This document shows, piece by piece, positions 8,699 through 18,059 of a stretch of 53,076 bases of DNA; the stretch's first letter is position 1, and each line of letters begins with the position of its first letter. The DNA is from Lachnospiraceae bacterium (GTDB lineage: Bacteria > Bacillota > Clostridia > Lachnospirales > Lachnospiraceae). Made by a program: the position numbers and the translations under genes. Under the pieces are notes generated by a model. The model did no database searches. It was not told the origin of the DNA and worked only from the letters and a program-made list of their open reading frames with translations. Location: assembly GCA_017514845.1 (NCBI GenBank), contig JAFWIM010000076.1, positions 1 to 53,076 of the forward strand, in the 5' to 3' direction.

Positions 8699-8793
8699 GG
8701 AAAACTTGTTCGAAACATTTGTTCTGTCAGTATAATATCAGCCGAACACGCGTTTGTCAATATGTTCGAACATATTTTTCGAACATATTTTCC
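8699..8793. promoter_or_regulatory. LexA (SOS) box cluster
   Basis: Against the Gram-positive consensus CGAAC-N4-GTTCG, 8743-8756 (CGAACACGCGTTTG) matches 9 of 10 positions, while 8699-8712 (GGAAAACTTGTTCG) and 8780-8793 (CGAACATATTTTCC) match 8 of 10. Between them 8759-8776 is a perfect 18-bp palindrome centred on TTCGAA. The cluster lies between the divergent LysM gene and lexA and overlaps the former's promoter. Confidence 0.85.
8732..8760 (-). promoter_or_regulatory. Promoter of the LysM (YneA-like) gene
   Basis: On the minus strand TTGACA (8755-8760), a 17-nt spacer and TATTAT (8732-8737) make a near-consensus promoter. The best LexA box (8743-8756) overlaps the -35 edge and fills most of the spacer, which would allow direct repression. 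Confidence 0.8.
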
Positions 8794-8803
8794 GAATATC
8801 TGT

Positions 8804-8832
8804 TTGCAAATCATCTGTCCCTGTGCTATACT
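8804..8832 (+). promoter_or_regulatory. lexA promoter
   Basis: TTGCAA (8804-8809), 17 nt, TATACT (8827-8832) lies about 100 nt before the lexA ATG and just downstream of the SOS box cluster. Confidence 0.75.
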
Positions 8833-8930
8833 GTCAGAAGAAAAGAACCTGAACTTTATGTATCTGCATAAGAAGTTCTTCCCTATGTCAATATCATCAG
8901 CAGCTGCTGAGTTTGTGCAGGAGGTATTTT

Positions 8931-9551
8931 ATGGCTTACGGAAGCATCAGCGCCAAGCAACAGGAGATTCTTAACTATATCAAGAGCGAGATCATTAACA
9001 GAGGCTATCCGCCGGCAGTCCGTGATATCTGTGAAGCGGTCCACCTCAAATCGACTTCTTCCGTCCACGCCCATCTGGAAGCTCTGGAAAAGAACGGATA
9101 TATCCGCAAGGATCCGACCAAGCCGCGCGCGATCGAGGTCGTAGACGAAGGTTTTAATGCCGTTCGCCGCGAGCTTGTCAATGTACCGCTGGTCGGGACC
9201 GTGGCTGCGGGACAGCCGCTTCTCGCCGTAGAGAACATAGAATCCTACTTCCCTGTTCCGGCGGAATATCTTCCCAACCAACAGACCTTTATGCTGCGGG
9301 TCAAAGGTGAAAGCATGATCAACGCGGGTATACTTGACGGCGACGACGTGCTGGTCGCCGCCCAGTCAGAAGCCCGCAACGGTGACATGGTCGTTGCGCT
9401 CATCGAAGATTCCGCCACAGTAAAAACCTTCTACCGTGAAGACGGACACATCCGCCTACAACCAGAAAACGATACGATGGATCCGATCATTGTCGAGAAT
9501 GACCTGCAGATCCTTGGCAAAGTCATAGGAGTTATGAGATTCTTCCATTGA
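8931..9551 (+). CDS. lexA: SOS repressor LexA
   Basis: Transcriptional repressor of the DNA-damage regulon that self-cleaves when RecA filaments form. Residues about 1-70 are the winged-helix DNA-binding domain (RDICEAVHLKSTSSVHAHLE). The S24-type protease part follows, with the cleavage bond at Ala93-Gly94 (VAAGQP), catalytic Ser128 in GESM and Lys165 in ATVKTFY. The 206-residue length is standard. The ATG at 8931 has AGGAGG 6 nt upstream; the in-frame start 18 nt earlier has no such site. It is monocistronic and closed by a terminator. The upstream boxes imply autoregulation. Confidence 0.97.
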   Translation: MAYGSISAKQQEILNYIKSEIINRGYPPAVRDICEAVHLKSTSSVHAHLEALEKNGYIRKDPTKPRAIEVVDEGFNAVRRELVNVPLVGTVAAGQPLLAVENIESYFPVPAEYLPNQQTFMLRVKGESMINAGILDGDDVLVAAQSEARNGDMVVALIEDSATVKTFYREDGHIRLQPENDTMDPIIVENDLQILGKVIGVMRFFH

Positions 9552-9597
9552 TTCCGGATCGATGAACCGGACGTCTGATTTTGCGACAACTTTAAAA

Positions 9598-9627
9598 GAG
9601 CCTCCGCATCGCGGGGGCTCTTTTTTT
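9598..9627. terminator. Terminator after lexA
   Basis: A stem of 9598-9607 with 9611-9620 (GAGCCTCCGC/GCGGGGGCTC, one G-T pair) is followed by seven T. The opposite strand also ends in CTCTTTTAAA, so it can terminate the convergent transglutaminase gene, whose stop codon it touches. Confidence 0.85.
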
Positions 9628-11059
9628 ACCAGAGAATTTCAATTGTATACAAATCATCATTGAGCAGCGGGAAATATGTGATCGTCGAAAGTCCGTCCCA
9701 TTTCATTCGGTTCTGGAGCTCGTCTGACAGCATTCCTTCGTCAAAAATCTCGACCTGAGCTGCGTAAAAGTCCTCCGCCGTCGCAAACTTCATGTGGACG
9801 TCCGGAACATTATTATCCACGGCATTGCGGATCTGCATCCGTATCGCATCCGTGTCACAGTACTCGTAGTACCTGCCGCTTCGAATATAGTAGTCATACT
9901 CGTAGGAATCGCATTCCGGAAGCACATAGCTTTCACCGGCTTCATGTCCGGTCCTGTCCATCTCCTCTGTTGTAAGGCACAGATAATTATAGGAGATGTC
10001 CGGAAGATCTCTCGCTGCTTCTGAAGTCATTACGTAACTCGGGTCGCCCCAGGTCGTATCGACATATGTGTTCGTGCCGTCTATTTCAACAAGATTCCAC
10101 GCGTGTGATTCTACGACATCTTCCCGTGTGACAGTGCCGGTTATATAATCGCACTTTATGCCGGCCTTATGCAGCAGGTACTGCAGCTCCTTCGAATATC
10201 CGGCACACACGCTTTTATGGTAGATCATGGAGCTCTGAAGATTCTGACCCTGCACGGCGTCTATATCGTATGATACATTGTTTATAACGAACTCATAGGC
10301 GGATTTCACTTTGTCGTAGTCTGAAGAATCAGGGGACAGTCCCTCAAGGTATCTGTCAGCCTCTTCCTCAATCAGGCTCGACAGATATTCGATCTCTTCC
10401 GGCTCACAGTTGAATTCCAGTGTAATTTTCTTTCTCGACCTGCTCTCAAGACCATATATCGAAGCAGCACCGTCCATCCAGAAGAATTCGGGATTATCAG
10501 CCAGGAGCCCATTCAGAACAAGTCCTATATCTCCGACCTCTTTGGCATCAATATAAAATTCCTGCTCCCGGGCTGCAATTCCCTCATAGAGCTGCTCATA
10601 AATCAGTCTCTGTTCCAGGGACATCGTCTGATAACAAAGTCCCGGGAACCTCTCCTCCGCCGCATCCGGTATCACGACTTCAGTTCCGGAAGCCTCCTCG
10701 GGTACGACTTCCACGGGAATTCCGATATCCTCCTGCCCTGATACCGAGGAAGTATCATTGATGCTCTCGGTAACGCTCAGCACGGGATCGTCCGACGTAC
10801 TAAGGATTGGATCATGCAGGAAGCTGGTGAGGAGATTTATGGGATACCTGTCCCGGAATACAAAGATCAGAGCGAAACACATAAGAAAGGGAATAATGCA
10901 TGCGCCGCAGCCAAGACATCCGCTCTTTCTTTTCTTTCGCCTCCTTCTCTTTCTTCTCCGTCTCACAGAGGCAGGCGTATTCTCCTCATAGATTTCACGA
11001 TGTCTTTCAATTTCTCTATATAATTCTTCCTCATATTCTTTATCGTATCTGTCTCTCAT
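9626..11059 (-). CDS. Membrane-anchored transglutaminase-like protein
   Basis: A 477-residue protein with an acidic and then very basic N terminus (RRRRKRRRRKKRK near 34-46), one membrane helix at about 50-70 and a long extracellular part. The transglutaminase/protease-like core lies at about 240-350 and shows the catalytic triad: Cys in KSVCAGYSKEL, His in ESHAWNLVEIDG and Asp in YVDTTWGDP. Such proteins occur widely on the surfaces of Clostridia; whether they crosslink or hydrolyse is not settled. A region of Ser, Glu and Val at about 75-130 is a probable stalk. The AGGAAG box sits about 6 nt before the ATG. It is transcribed alone, facing lexA. Confidence 0.85.
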   Translation of the reverse strand: MRDRYDKEYEEELYREIERHREIYEENTPASVRRRRKRRRRKKRKSGCLGCGACIIPFLMCFALIFVFRDRYPINLLTSFLHDPILSTSDDPVLSVTESINDTSSVSGQEDIGIPVEVVPEEASGTEVVIPDAAEERFPGLCYQTMSLEQRLIYEQLYEGIAAREQEFYIDAKEVGDIGLVLNGLLADNPEFFWMDGAASIYGLESRSRKKITLEFNCEPEEIEYLSSLIEEEADRYLEGLSPDSSDYDKVKSAYEFVINNVSYDIDAVQGQNLQSSMIYHKSVCAGYSKELQYLLHKAGIKCDYITGTVTREDVVESHAWNLVEIDGTNTYVDTTWGDPSYVMTSEAARDLPDISYNYLCLTTEEMDRTGHEAGESYVLPECDSYEYDYYIRSGRYYEYCDTDAIRMQIRNAVDNNVPDVHMKFATAEDFYAAQVEIFDEGMLSDELQNRMKWDGLSTITYFPLLNDDLYTIEILW

Positions 11060-11667
11060 AACTTCCTATTGTAACATATTTTTTTCTCAGCGCCAGTATT
11101 TTGTGTAATACGTGAATCCTCTGCCATGGATCCATGATGTGTATTCGGACATAGAGTCCCGATACGCAGCATCTGTTTTACATAACATTATTATGTAAAG
11201 TCAAGGCGACTCGGCGGTCTTGCTATGACGTCACTTGTGACCATTGGATCCAAATATGACTTATTAACACCATCCACGGTCTTATCCACCGACAAATCCT
11301 GCATTTTGGATAGTAACTGTTTGGCCATATTTTGCAGTCGGTTCTTTTATGGTCTTATTGTGGTCTTTTAGTGACCGTTTCCACCGAGTGATTGTACTCA
11401 CGATGAAAGCGAATGTCACTTTGACCGCATATCTAGAGGAAAGGGTATTGCTCGATGATCCTACGGTCTCCGCTTCGCTGCGGTCAGCGCCTACGTGCCC
11501 TGTGTGTAAAAGCGAACGACTCACCGCTTGCAGAAGCGCGGACCTCCCCCCACTGAAAAAAGCTGCCACCTCCGGCGATATCACCACCTCTCGCGGCAGG
11601 TTCCCGCCGAATGGAGAAGTGATGATACACCGAGGTGACAGCCTCAGTCAAATTCTTATTCTGTTTC
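11060..11667. other. 608-bp gap without a convincing gene
   Basis: No open frame here has a good ribosome site or a recognisable product. A hairpin of 9-bp arms (11177-11185 with 11191-11199, TTTACATAA/TTATGTAAA) resembles an operator. A short GC-rich hairpin near 11470-11485 (CTCCGCTTCGCTGCGG) is also visible. The stretch may hold the leader and promoter of the transglutaminase gene plus decayed sequence. Confidence 0.5.
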
Positions 11668-12708
11668 TTATTTTGTGACGACCACTATAAGATGGGCTAC
11701 GTTGGACCTCTTGCCTTCGGAATCTGTCACGTAATAGTTAACTGTGTGGATGCCGGTCTTATCGAGATCTGTGTTGCCCGTGACACTGATCCGTCCGAAA
11801 ATGTCAGTGGTTGAATCAGCGTCATCACGTATGTCGGATATATAATCGAGGGCTGAGAACGTTTCGGATGCTCTCTTTGACACCGCATACGTATTGAGAC
11901 GAATGACCGGATAGCCGTCCGGCAGTCTCGAAATCGACATATTATTCGCGTTGCGAAGTCTCTCGCCGAGCGCCTCTATATCCGCTTTTGCGAAGCTTGA
12001 CGGATCCTTTCCGGTATCTACGAACTGAGCAACGTCGTAGTTGTCTTCTGTACTCATCTCCGAGTCATAGACATACGCTGTACTCTCTCCGCTATCCGTG
12101 CTCTCCGTATCCTCGGGAAGCGATTCAGCTACAGAGGAATCGGCGGCAACGGATTCATCTGACGGAATCGATTCGGTATCCGGAACAGCCGGCAGAGAAG
12201 ACGCATGAGACAATTCTGATTCTGAGGAGACAGATGATTCGTCGTGCGGTACGGCACTCTCTTCCCTGGATGCCGCAACACCGGAATCAGACGGATACGA
12301 GCTTTCAGATACACGGCTCTCAGCGGCTGTCTGGTCGCTGCTTCCCGCCTCGATCATGCCTTTGTACTTAAAGTTGCCATTCGTCATCAATGCCCTGGTC
12401 ACCGTGGAAACATTATTGCTTCTATCTTTTGCAGCATAGACAAGCAGCACGAGGTTGTCAGAGACTTTGGTCACGCTCTCGAGCCTCAGGGTATCGGAGA
12501 CGTCTCCGTCAGTGTCGTCAGTTGCTGTAATGCCTTCAAAAAGCTGTGCGTCGGTCGTGTTCTCCGTCAGCACTGCATCGCTGTCCGGCAGCGCGATCTC
12601 CGGTCCCTTTCGGTCACCCGAAAATACGCTGAAGGCGACTCCGCCGGCAAGTATCATTATTAGAACAAGCTGCAGGATAACTATGAGATGCTTTCTTCCA
12701 TAATTCAT
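11668..12708 (-). CDS. Membrane-anchored DUF5011/Ig-like surface protein (copy A)
   Basis: A 346-residue protein: one N-terminal membrane helix (about 7-28), an Ig-like DUF5011-type domain at about 35-105 (ITATDDTDGDVSDTL, YAAKDRSNNVSTVTR), a Ser/Glu/Asp-rich linker at about 115-225, and a second half-domain ending YYVTDSEGKRSNVAHLIVVV. The same plan occurs in the protein at 28713-29687. Function is unknown; the fold is common in adhesion or structural surface proteins. It is the last gene of its operon, starting 2 nt after the Wzz-like gene. I chose the ATG at 12708 (GGAGGT 9 nt upstream) over a GTG two codons earlier that is too close to the ribosome site. Confidence 0.75.
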   Translation of the reverse strand: MNYGRKHLIVILQLVLIMILAGGVAFSVFSGDRKGPEIALPDSDAVLTENTTDAQLFEGITATDDTDGDVSDTLRLESVTKVSDNLVLLVYAAKDRSNNVSTVTRALMTNGNFKYKGMIEAGSSDQTAAESRVSESSYPSDSGVAASREESAVPHDESSVSSESELSHASSLPAVPDTESIPSDESVAADSSVAESLPEDTESTDSGESTAYVYDSEMSTEDNYDVAQFVDTGKDPSSFAKADIEALGERLRNANNMSISRLPDGYPVIRLNTYAVSKRASETFSALDYISDIRDDADSTTDIFGRISVTGNTDLDKTGIHTVNYYVTDSEGKRSNVAHLIVVVTK

Positions 12709-12710
12709 GA

Positions 12711-13748
12711 TCACGCACCTCCTTTCTCACCGTCAGGCTCATTCGAAACATTCTCGGCGTCAGCGAACAATTTGGCAAGATCCTCTTCTCCCGTCTCGTC
12801 GTCAAATTCATCCTCATCCGCGGCATACCCGTTTTCATGCTTAAATGAAAGGAAGTTGAGCGCATCATCTTCATCATCGCTGTCAAGATCGAAGTCCGAA
12901 TCTTCAGCATATGCCGGTATAGTGATTTTCCCGCTGTCATCATTCGGATCCTGAGCAGACATGATCCTGCGAATATTCTCACCTGCCCTCGCAGGATCAA
13001 CTCTATCGGTGTGCTCGTCAAGAGACTTGAACAAATCATCCTTTCTCAGGAACTCTGCACTGTTCCGACCGGTCCTGCTCTCACCGGGAGTAAAAGCCGC
13101 GTAAGCTGAAGCTGCCTCCTGTTCTTTCTTTCGCTTCTCGGCAATGTACCTTTTTCTGTAGCTTCCATAGCTCAGAATTGTCAGCACCAGCGCGAGCAGA
13201 AAGCCCGCAAGAGCACCGATGACGGACGGAACAAGAAGGATCCGGCGTGATACCCCTTTCGGGATCTCAGGATGTTTAACAACACGCATGGAGGAGACAG
13301 CCTTGTTATCCTCCAGGTAATCATACGCCACATCGACCGCTCTGGAAACCGCATCGAACGCGCTGTAAGGATCCGCTGAAGCGGACCTGATGCGCACGGT
13401 CCCTTCGCCAAGATCAGCGTCTATTCGAAGACAGAGCTCAGGCGGGACCGATTCGAACCCCTCGAGGCCTTCAAGAATGGCGTACGGGCCGTTTTTCTCC
13501 AGCACCTCTCCGACTACAGCGGCACTGACCTTCGTATTTCCCCTCTCTGCCGCCACATACACTTTCGCCTCAGACTCGTACAGTCCGGGAACAAACGTCA
13601 TGACGGCAAGCAGAGCTGCCAAAAAGAACATGACTGCGCTAAGGAGTATACTGATAAAATTCTTTCCGATCCACTTCCACAGAGAATCATACCCATGTTC
13701 GTGTTTCGTGCTGAACTCTGAATTTCCTATCGATTCTCTTCCTGCCAT
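12711..13748 (-). CDS. Wzz-like polysaccharide chain-length/co-polymerase protein (copy A)
   Basis: A 345-residue protein with membrane helices at about 32-55 and 180-200 flanking an extracellular domain, the Wzz/YveK-type plan of proteins that set polysaccharide length or couple it to a tyrosine kinase. The start of the outer domain (LYESEAKVYVAAERGNTKV) is typical. Unlike CpsC-type proteins, it has a cytoplasmic tail of about 140 residues rich in Asp and Glu. No BY-kinase is fused, and none is seen in the window. A related copy lies at 29677-30600. It sits between the priming transferase and the DUF5011-like gene, all on one strand. Confidence 0.75.
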   Translation of the reverse strand: MAGRESIGNSEFSTKHEHGYDSLWKWIGKNFISILLSAVMFFLAALLAVMTFVPGLYESEAKVYVAAERGNTKVSAAVVGEVLEKNGPYAILEGLEGFESVPPELCLRIDADLGEGTVRIRSASADPYSAFDAVSRAVDVAYDYLEDNKAVSSMRVVKHPEIPKGVSRRILLVPSVIGALAGFLLALVLTILSYGSYRKRYIAEKRKKEQEAASAYAAFTPGESRTGRNSAEFLRKDDLFKSLDEHTDRVDPARAGENIRRIMSAQDPNDDSGKITIPAYAEDSDFDLDSDDEDDALNFLSFKHENGYAADEDEFDDETGEEDLAKLFADAENVSNEPDGEKGGA

Positions 13749-13795
13749 ATATACCTCATCAGAAAATCATGAAACTGCCAAAGGCAGACATCCGT

Positions 13796-15241
13796 TTACT
13801 TTGCACCGCCGCCGGAAAAAATCAGGCCGACAGTTTTCAAAATGATCTTTATGTCCTCATAAATCGTCCAGCTGTTGATATACTGCATGTCCAGAGCTAT
13901 TACTTCCTCAAAATCTTTAATGTCGCTTCGTCCGCTGACCTGCCACAATCCTGTAAGGCCGGGACGTATGGACATTCTCGCGCGGTGGTGGGCCTCATAC
14001 TGCTCCCACTCGTCTGCCGTCGGAGGTCTGGTTCCCACAAGGCTCATCTCGCCTTTCAGAACGTTCCAGAACTGCGGGAACTCATCTATCGATGTCGTCC
14101 TGATGAACCAGCCTATACCGTGCTTTGTCCCGTCAGGACCGCTTCCTATGATTCTGGGATCGGCTTCCATCTTGAACATGAGTCCCTGCATCTCATTTTT
14201 TGCCATGAGATCTTTCTTTTTCTCCTCGGCATCCTGGTACATGCTGCGGAACTTGTATATTCTGAACTTTCTTCCGTTCATGCCGACCCGGCTCTGTGAA
14301 AAGAAAATCGGACCCGGATCCGATAAATAAATCATCGGTCCTACGACTATTATGAGTATCCCGGTGAAAACCAGACCTACAAGGGCTCCGAGTATATCGA
14401 GGGCCCTCTTCGCGAACATCTGCTTTCCGGATGCCAGGCGGATACTCTCTGTCAGGACCTGGATACCTCCGACCTTATCGATCGTCCTCATACAGTCGGT
14501 GTCAGAGATACAGTCGAGATTCAAGTGGGTCGTAATACCCATCATTTCGCACACACGAATCACATGGCTCGGGATGGGCATGTTGCCCGGCAGATATATC
14601 ATGACCTCGTCGATCCACAGAGTCTGCATGTACTCGGCGACATTGGCCAGAGTCGCAACGACCACGATATCATTGATCCTCGTTCCAAGCGGAACGTCTT
14701 CGCCGTCAATGACAAGACCGATGATCTCGATCTCTCCGAAAGAATTCTTCCGGATTTTTTCAATGACTGCTTCCGCCGCGCTGTGTGTCGTCACAAGAAG
14801 CATGTGCCGCTTCTGATAGGGCTGCCGGTTCCTTATATAAATCAGGGCTTTCTTCCACACCACCCGCTCAATGAACATTGCAATTATTGCGACGATAAAG
14901 AAGTATCCCATTATGGATCTGGAAAATCTGTTTCCGATCTTCCAGAAGAAAAAGTAGAAAAGAAGTCCGATCATGTCGATGATCACCATCTTTATTACGG
15001 CCAGAAATTCCTTTCCGTATCCTCTTTTCAATATATTTTTATGGTTTTCAAATATTAAGGCTCCAAGCAGATCGGACAGAGCGACGACAAACGCTCCCGT
15101 CTTATACATTTCTATCAAATGCCGTCCGGTGAGTCCGTGTCTGATCCTGAAAGCAAGAAAAAAAGCAATGACGACAACAATGATATCCAGAACAAGGAAA
15201 TCAGCATGCTTGAGCCAGCTCGGTGATTTCTTTTTATACAA
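13796..15241 (-). CDS. Priming sugar transferase (undecaprenyl-phosphate glycosylphosphotransferase)
   Basis: Starts surface-polysaccharide units by moving a sugar-1-phosphate onto undecaprenyl phosphate. About four to five membrane helices fill residues 12-125 and a CoA-binding-like Rossmann segment lies at about 140-250. The bacterial sugar transferase domain follows (FAKRALDILGALVGL, GPIFFSQSRVG, IYKFRSMYQDAE, RTTSIDEFPQFWNVLKGEMS, VGTRPP, RPGLTGLWQVSGRS). The 481-residue length is full for the WbaP/EpsL class. The start is a TTG at 15241, the only in-frame start before the first helix, with AAGGTG upstream. The substrate sugar cannot be told from sequence. Confidence 0.9.
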   Translation of the reverse strand: MYKKKSPSWLKHADFLVLDIIVVVIAFFLAFRIRHGLTGRHLIEMYKTGAFVVALSDLLGALIFENHKNILKRGYGKEFLAVIKMVIIDMIGLLFYFFFWKIGNRFSRSIMGYFFIVAIIAMFIERVVWKKALIYIRNRQPYQKRHMLLVTTHSAAEAVIEKIRKNSFGEIEIIGLVIDGEDVPLGTRINDIVVVATLANVAEYMQTLWIDEVMIYLPGNMPIPSHVIRVCEMMGITTHLNLDCISDTDCMRTIDKVGGIQVLTESIRLASGKQMFAKRALDILGALVGLVFTGILIIVVGPMIYLSDPGPIFFSQSRVGMNGRKFRIYKFRSMYQDAEEKKKDLMAKNEMQGLMFKMEADPRIIGSGPDGTKHGIGWFIRTTSIDEFPQFWNVLKGEMSLVGTRPPTADEWEQYEAHHRARMSIRPGLTGLWQVSGRSDIKDFEEVIALDMQYINSWTIYEDIKIILKTVGLIFSGGGAK

Positions 15242-15273
15242 ACCTATCGCACCTTTCTTGGTAACTGGGCTTT

Positions 15274-15294
15274 CCGGACGGCATTTTCGTCCGG
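15274..15294. promoter_or_regulatory. Hairpin in the leader of the priming transferase
   Basis: A perfect 7-bp stem (15274-15280 with 15288-15294, CCGGACG/CGTCCGG) has no T tract, so it is probably not a terminator. AT-rich TATAAT-like sequence at about 15310-15330 on the minus strand could be a promoter, but no good -35 is seen. The rest of 15242-15424 is empty. Confidence 0.35.
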
Positions 15295-15424
15295 ATCTGC
15301 ATTCGAAAAAGCTCAGTATTATATTATATCATATAAACCATCTCGCGGGGAAGCTCATATCGCAATGAGAACCGCTCTTCCGCTAAGATATGATTCCGCT
15401 CAATTCCGGAATGCCCATTTGCCC

Positions 15425-16969
15425 TCATCTTCTGAATTTCCCGGTGATCTTTCTGCCGAGACCGGCAGCTTTTTCCTTGATATTTGCAAATTCAGGCGCC
15501 TTTCTGTAGCGCATATAATAGAACGCGCACACTATTAAGCATATAATCACAGCCTTAAAGAGCCAGAAAATAATATTTGTCCCCGGAATAAGGCGACCCG
15601 GAATCGCGCACACAGCGATGCAGAAAGCAAGGAGCACAGTGTTCCTCAGATATTCCCGGTAATAGACTCTGACCGGTTTATGAAAGAAATCTCTGAACAG
15701 GATATTCGGCTCATACCAGAAATACGTGCAGAGCTTAGAGATCGATGTCGCAAAAAGAATACCGCTGATCCCAAGGATCTTTCCGAGAACGATGGAGAGG
15801 ACCAGATTGAGAATAGCGGTCGCGAACATAATATAGCGGATCTGCTTATACATCCCCGTACCTTCGCGGAATGTCCAGACCGGACGCATGCAGGTCGAGA
15901 AGAATACATTGAGCACAATGGCGATCATAGTCAGATCGTCAAGAAGAAGATCCCGTCCTACCCAGATCACAATAAAGTCCTGCATGAGATACAGCAGACA
16001 TACACACACTATTCCGCAGATCCAGAAGCTCACCATCTGCATGGCCTTATAGGTATCATAGCGGTGTTCGGGCGACTCGGTCGCGACAAGGTTGCCTACG
16101 CCGGCAGTCAGCGAAGTGAACAGCATCGCGATGAACTGCTCAAGGTTGCTGGTGATCGTCAGATAGTTTGAATACAGACCTACATAGATGGTTCCGACGA
16201 TAATACTCATAAGGACATTATCCGTGCCGTTCAGAAGACTGTACGCGATCTTATACAGAAAAATGGATGATACATCCGTAAAAATGCCTTTCTTCTCTTC
16301 CGGTTTTATCTCCGCCTTTTCCGCTATGAACGGATAACTCCTGTCAGCGATAAAGGATATCGCGAGATTGTGAGCGACAACACCTCCTACTTCAAGGAGC
16401 AGATAGACCAGATAGTTGCGGAAAAGACAGATGGCAATAATCTCAAGAATTACTTTGATAATATTGACATAAACGTCAACACTGTTGACCGTGTACTGCC
16501 TCTGATCCGCCTTGATGATCGATGATTTATATACAAAGAGATACGATACCGCGCTCTTTGTGACAAAGATCACATAGTAGAGATATAGATGAGGAATATT
16601 CTGATCCATGTTCACAATGTACTTGAGGAACGGGATCAGACACATTCCGATGCCCATGACCGCGGCGGCGATCACATAATACATCTTGCGGAAATAGTTG
16701 AGCAGGGCAGATATCTTCCTCGTATCCCCCTCGGCGATCGGCTTATACAGGCTGACATTCATGGCTGTCCCGAGTCCGAGATCCGCCATGGAGAGCAGGG
16801 TCAGTATATTCGCGAAAAGCCCGTTGATGCCCAGATAATGGACACCGATGTACTTTATGAAAAACCTTCTGCTCACGAACGCGAGCAGCAGGATCACAAA
16901 TTTGTTGATAAACGCAGACGAAGCGTTCTTTGACGCGTTGATCGTTCTGCTTTCCTTGTTAAGTCCCAT
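15425..16969 (-). CDS. Wzx-type polysaccharide flippase
   Basis: A 514-residue polytopic protein with about 12-14 membrane helices, of the MATE/MVF-like oligosaccharide flippase family that turns lipid-linked repeat units to the outer face of the membrane. The N-terminal part (FVSRRFFIKYIGVHYLGING, LSMADLGLGTAMNVSLYKP) is typical of Gram-positive capsule flippases. GATGGAGGT precedes the ATG. It begins 10 nt after the epimerase gene ends, so the two are co-transcribed. Confidence 0.87.
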   Translation of the reverse strand: MGLNKESRTINASKNASSAFINKFVILLLAFVSRRFFIKYIGVHYLGINGLFANILTLLSMADLGLGTAMNVSLYKPIAEGDTRKISALLNYFRKMYYVIAAAVMGIGMCLIPFLKYIVNMDQNIPHLYLYYVIFVTKSAVSYLFVYKSSIIKADQRQYTVNSVDVYVNIIKVILEIIAICLFRNYLVYLLLEVGGVVAHNLAISFIADRSYPFIAEKAEIKPEEKKGIFTDVSSIFLYKIAYSLLNGTDNVLMSIIVGTIYVGLYSNYLTITSNLEQFIAMLFTSLTAGVGNLVATESPEHRYDTYKAMQMVSFWICGIVCVCLLYLMQDFIVIWVGRDLLLDDLTMIAIVLNVFFSTCMRPVWTFREGTGMYKQIRYIMFATAILNLVLSIVLGKILGISGILFATSISKLCTYFWYEPNILFRDFFHKPVRVYYREYLRNTVLLAFCIAVCAIPGRLIPGTNIIFWLFKAVIICLIVCAFYYMRYRKAPEFANIKEKAAGLGRKITGKFRR

Positions 16970-16979
16970 ATACCTCCAT

Positions 16980-18044
16980 CTACATGCAGCAAATCATTCT
17001 GTCAAACTGTTCTTTGAGTCCCACTGCCGCTTCCCATCCCAGAGAGCGCAATCTGAACGTATCCAGATTCATGTGCAGGACAGGTGCATAGCCGAACTTA
17101 TCGGCATCCTCGACCTCAACGCGGACCGTGATGTCGCCGGACGCGCATTCATTTGCAACCATCTGTGCCATCTCATAGATGGAACAGTAAGTCGCCTCGT
17201 TTGCGGCATTATAGGCTTCTCCCACCTCGCCGAACGCGAGAACGGTAAGAATAGCGGCAACGGCATCCGCCGTGTACAGATAGCTGCGGCAGGTATCACC
17301 CTTTGTGTGCAGCACGATGTCTCTCTTTTCGATCGCGCACCGCGCAAATTCTGCAAATACGCGCCCATCGTCATAGCGCACGCCCGGCCCGAAGGTCTGC
17401 GTCAGCCTCAGCACTTTGGCAGGTACGCCGTACTGGGAGGCATAGGACGCACAGAGGCTCTCGCACATTCTCTTGCTCTCCGGATAACTGCTTCGCACGG
17501 ACATTGTGTCGAGATTTGTACCGGAGCTCTCAAATATCTTCTCATCCGTTTCCGGAGCGCCGTACACTTCCATAGTAGAAGTGTATACAAATCCCCGGCA
17601 CTCTTTGATTCTCGCAAGCTCAAGCATATTGCATGTACCGGAAATCGCTGTACTTATGACGTCGACCGGACGGTTCACAAATGCCATACTGCTCGTCTCG
17701 CTGGCTGCATGCACGATAAAATCCACATCGAGGTCAGTGAACTTTTCAAGGACACTGTAATCGGTGACATCCGAGACAATCAGGGTGAGAATTTCTTCGG
17801 GGATTCCCGCGAACATCGCCTCGGCCTTAGCTTCATTCCTGACCAGGGCGAGTACGTGGGGCGGCTCCGCTTCATTTGCAATACATGCCATGGCAAACGC
17901 GCAAAGGCCGTTCACCAGCGTGCTCCCGATAAGACCTGTCGCTCCGGTCACAAGAATGTTTTTTCCTGTGAGAGTGTGCAGCGCATCGTCACAGGATGCA
18001 AGAATACGGTTCATATCTTCGACAAAAATTTCTTCGTGCGTCAT
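16980..18044 (-). CDS. NAD-dependent sugar epimerase/dehydratase
   Basis: Extended short-chain dehydrogenase/reductase acting on a nucleotide sugar. The NAD-binding motif is NILVTGATGLIGSTL near residue 30, the STMEVYG strand carries the catalytic Ser/Thr, and the active-site YPESKRMCE (YxxxK) follows. The 354 residues include an N-terminal extension of about 25 over the shortest members. It sits 15 nt downstream of an IspD/TarI-type cytidylyltransferase, so a CDP-linked substrate is a reasonable inference, though a UDP- or dTDP-sugar cannot be excluded. Confidence 0.85.
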   Translation of the reverse strand: MTHEEIFVEDMNRILASCDDALHTLTGKNILVTGATGLIGSTLVNGLCAFAMACIANEAEPPHVLALVRNEAKAEAMFAGIPEEILTLIVSDVTDYSVLEKFTDLDVDFIVHAASETSSMAFVNRPVDVISTAISGTCNMLELARIKECRGFVYTSTMEVYGAPETDEKIFESSGTNLDTMSVRSSYPESKRMCESLCASYASQYGVPAKVLRLTQTFGPGVRYDDGRVFAEFARCAIEKRDIVLHTKGDTCRSYLYTADAVAAILTVLAFGEVGEAYNAANEATYCSIYEMAQMVANECASGDITVRVEVEDADKFGYAPVLHMNLDTFRLRSLGWEAAVGLKEQFDRMICCM

Positions 18045-18059
18045 ATTCGCTCCTTGTTA

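Noticed and set aside
11282..11678. Open frames on both strands in the 11.1-11.7 kb gap
   Set aside because: Neither has a good ribosome site or recognisable family motifs; one overlaps the end of the DUF5011-like gene.
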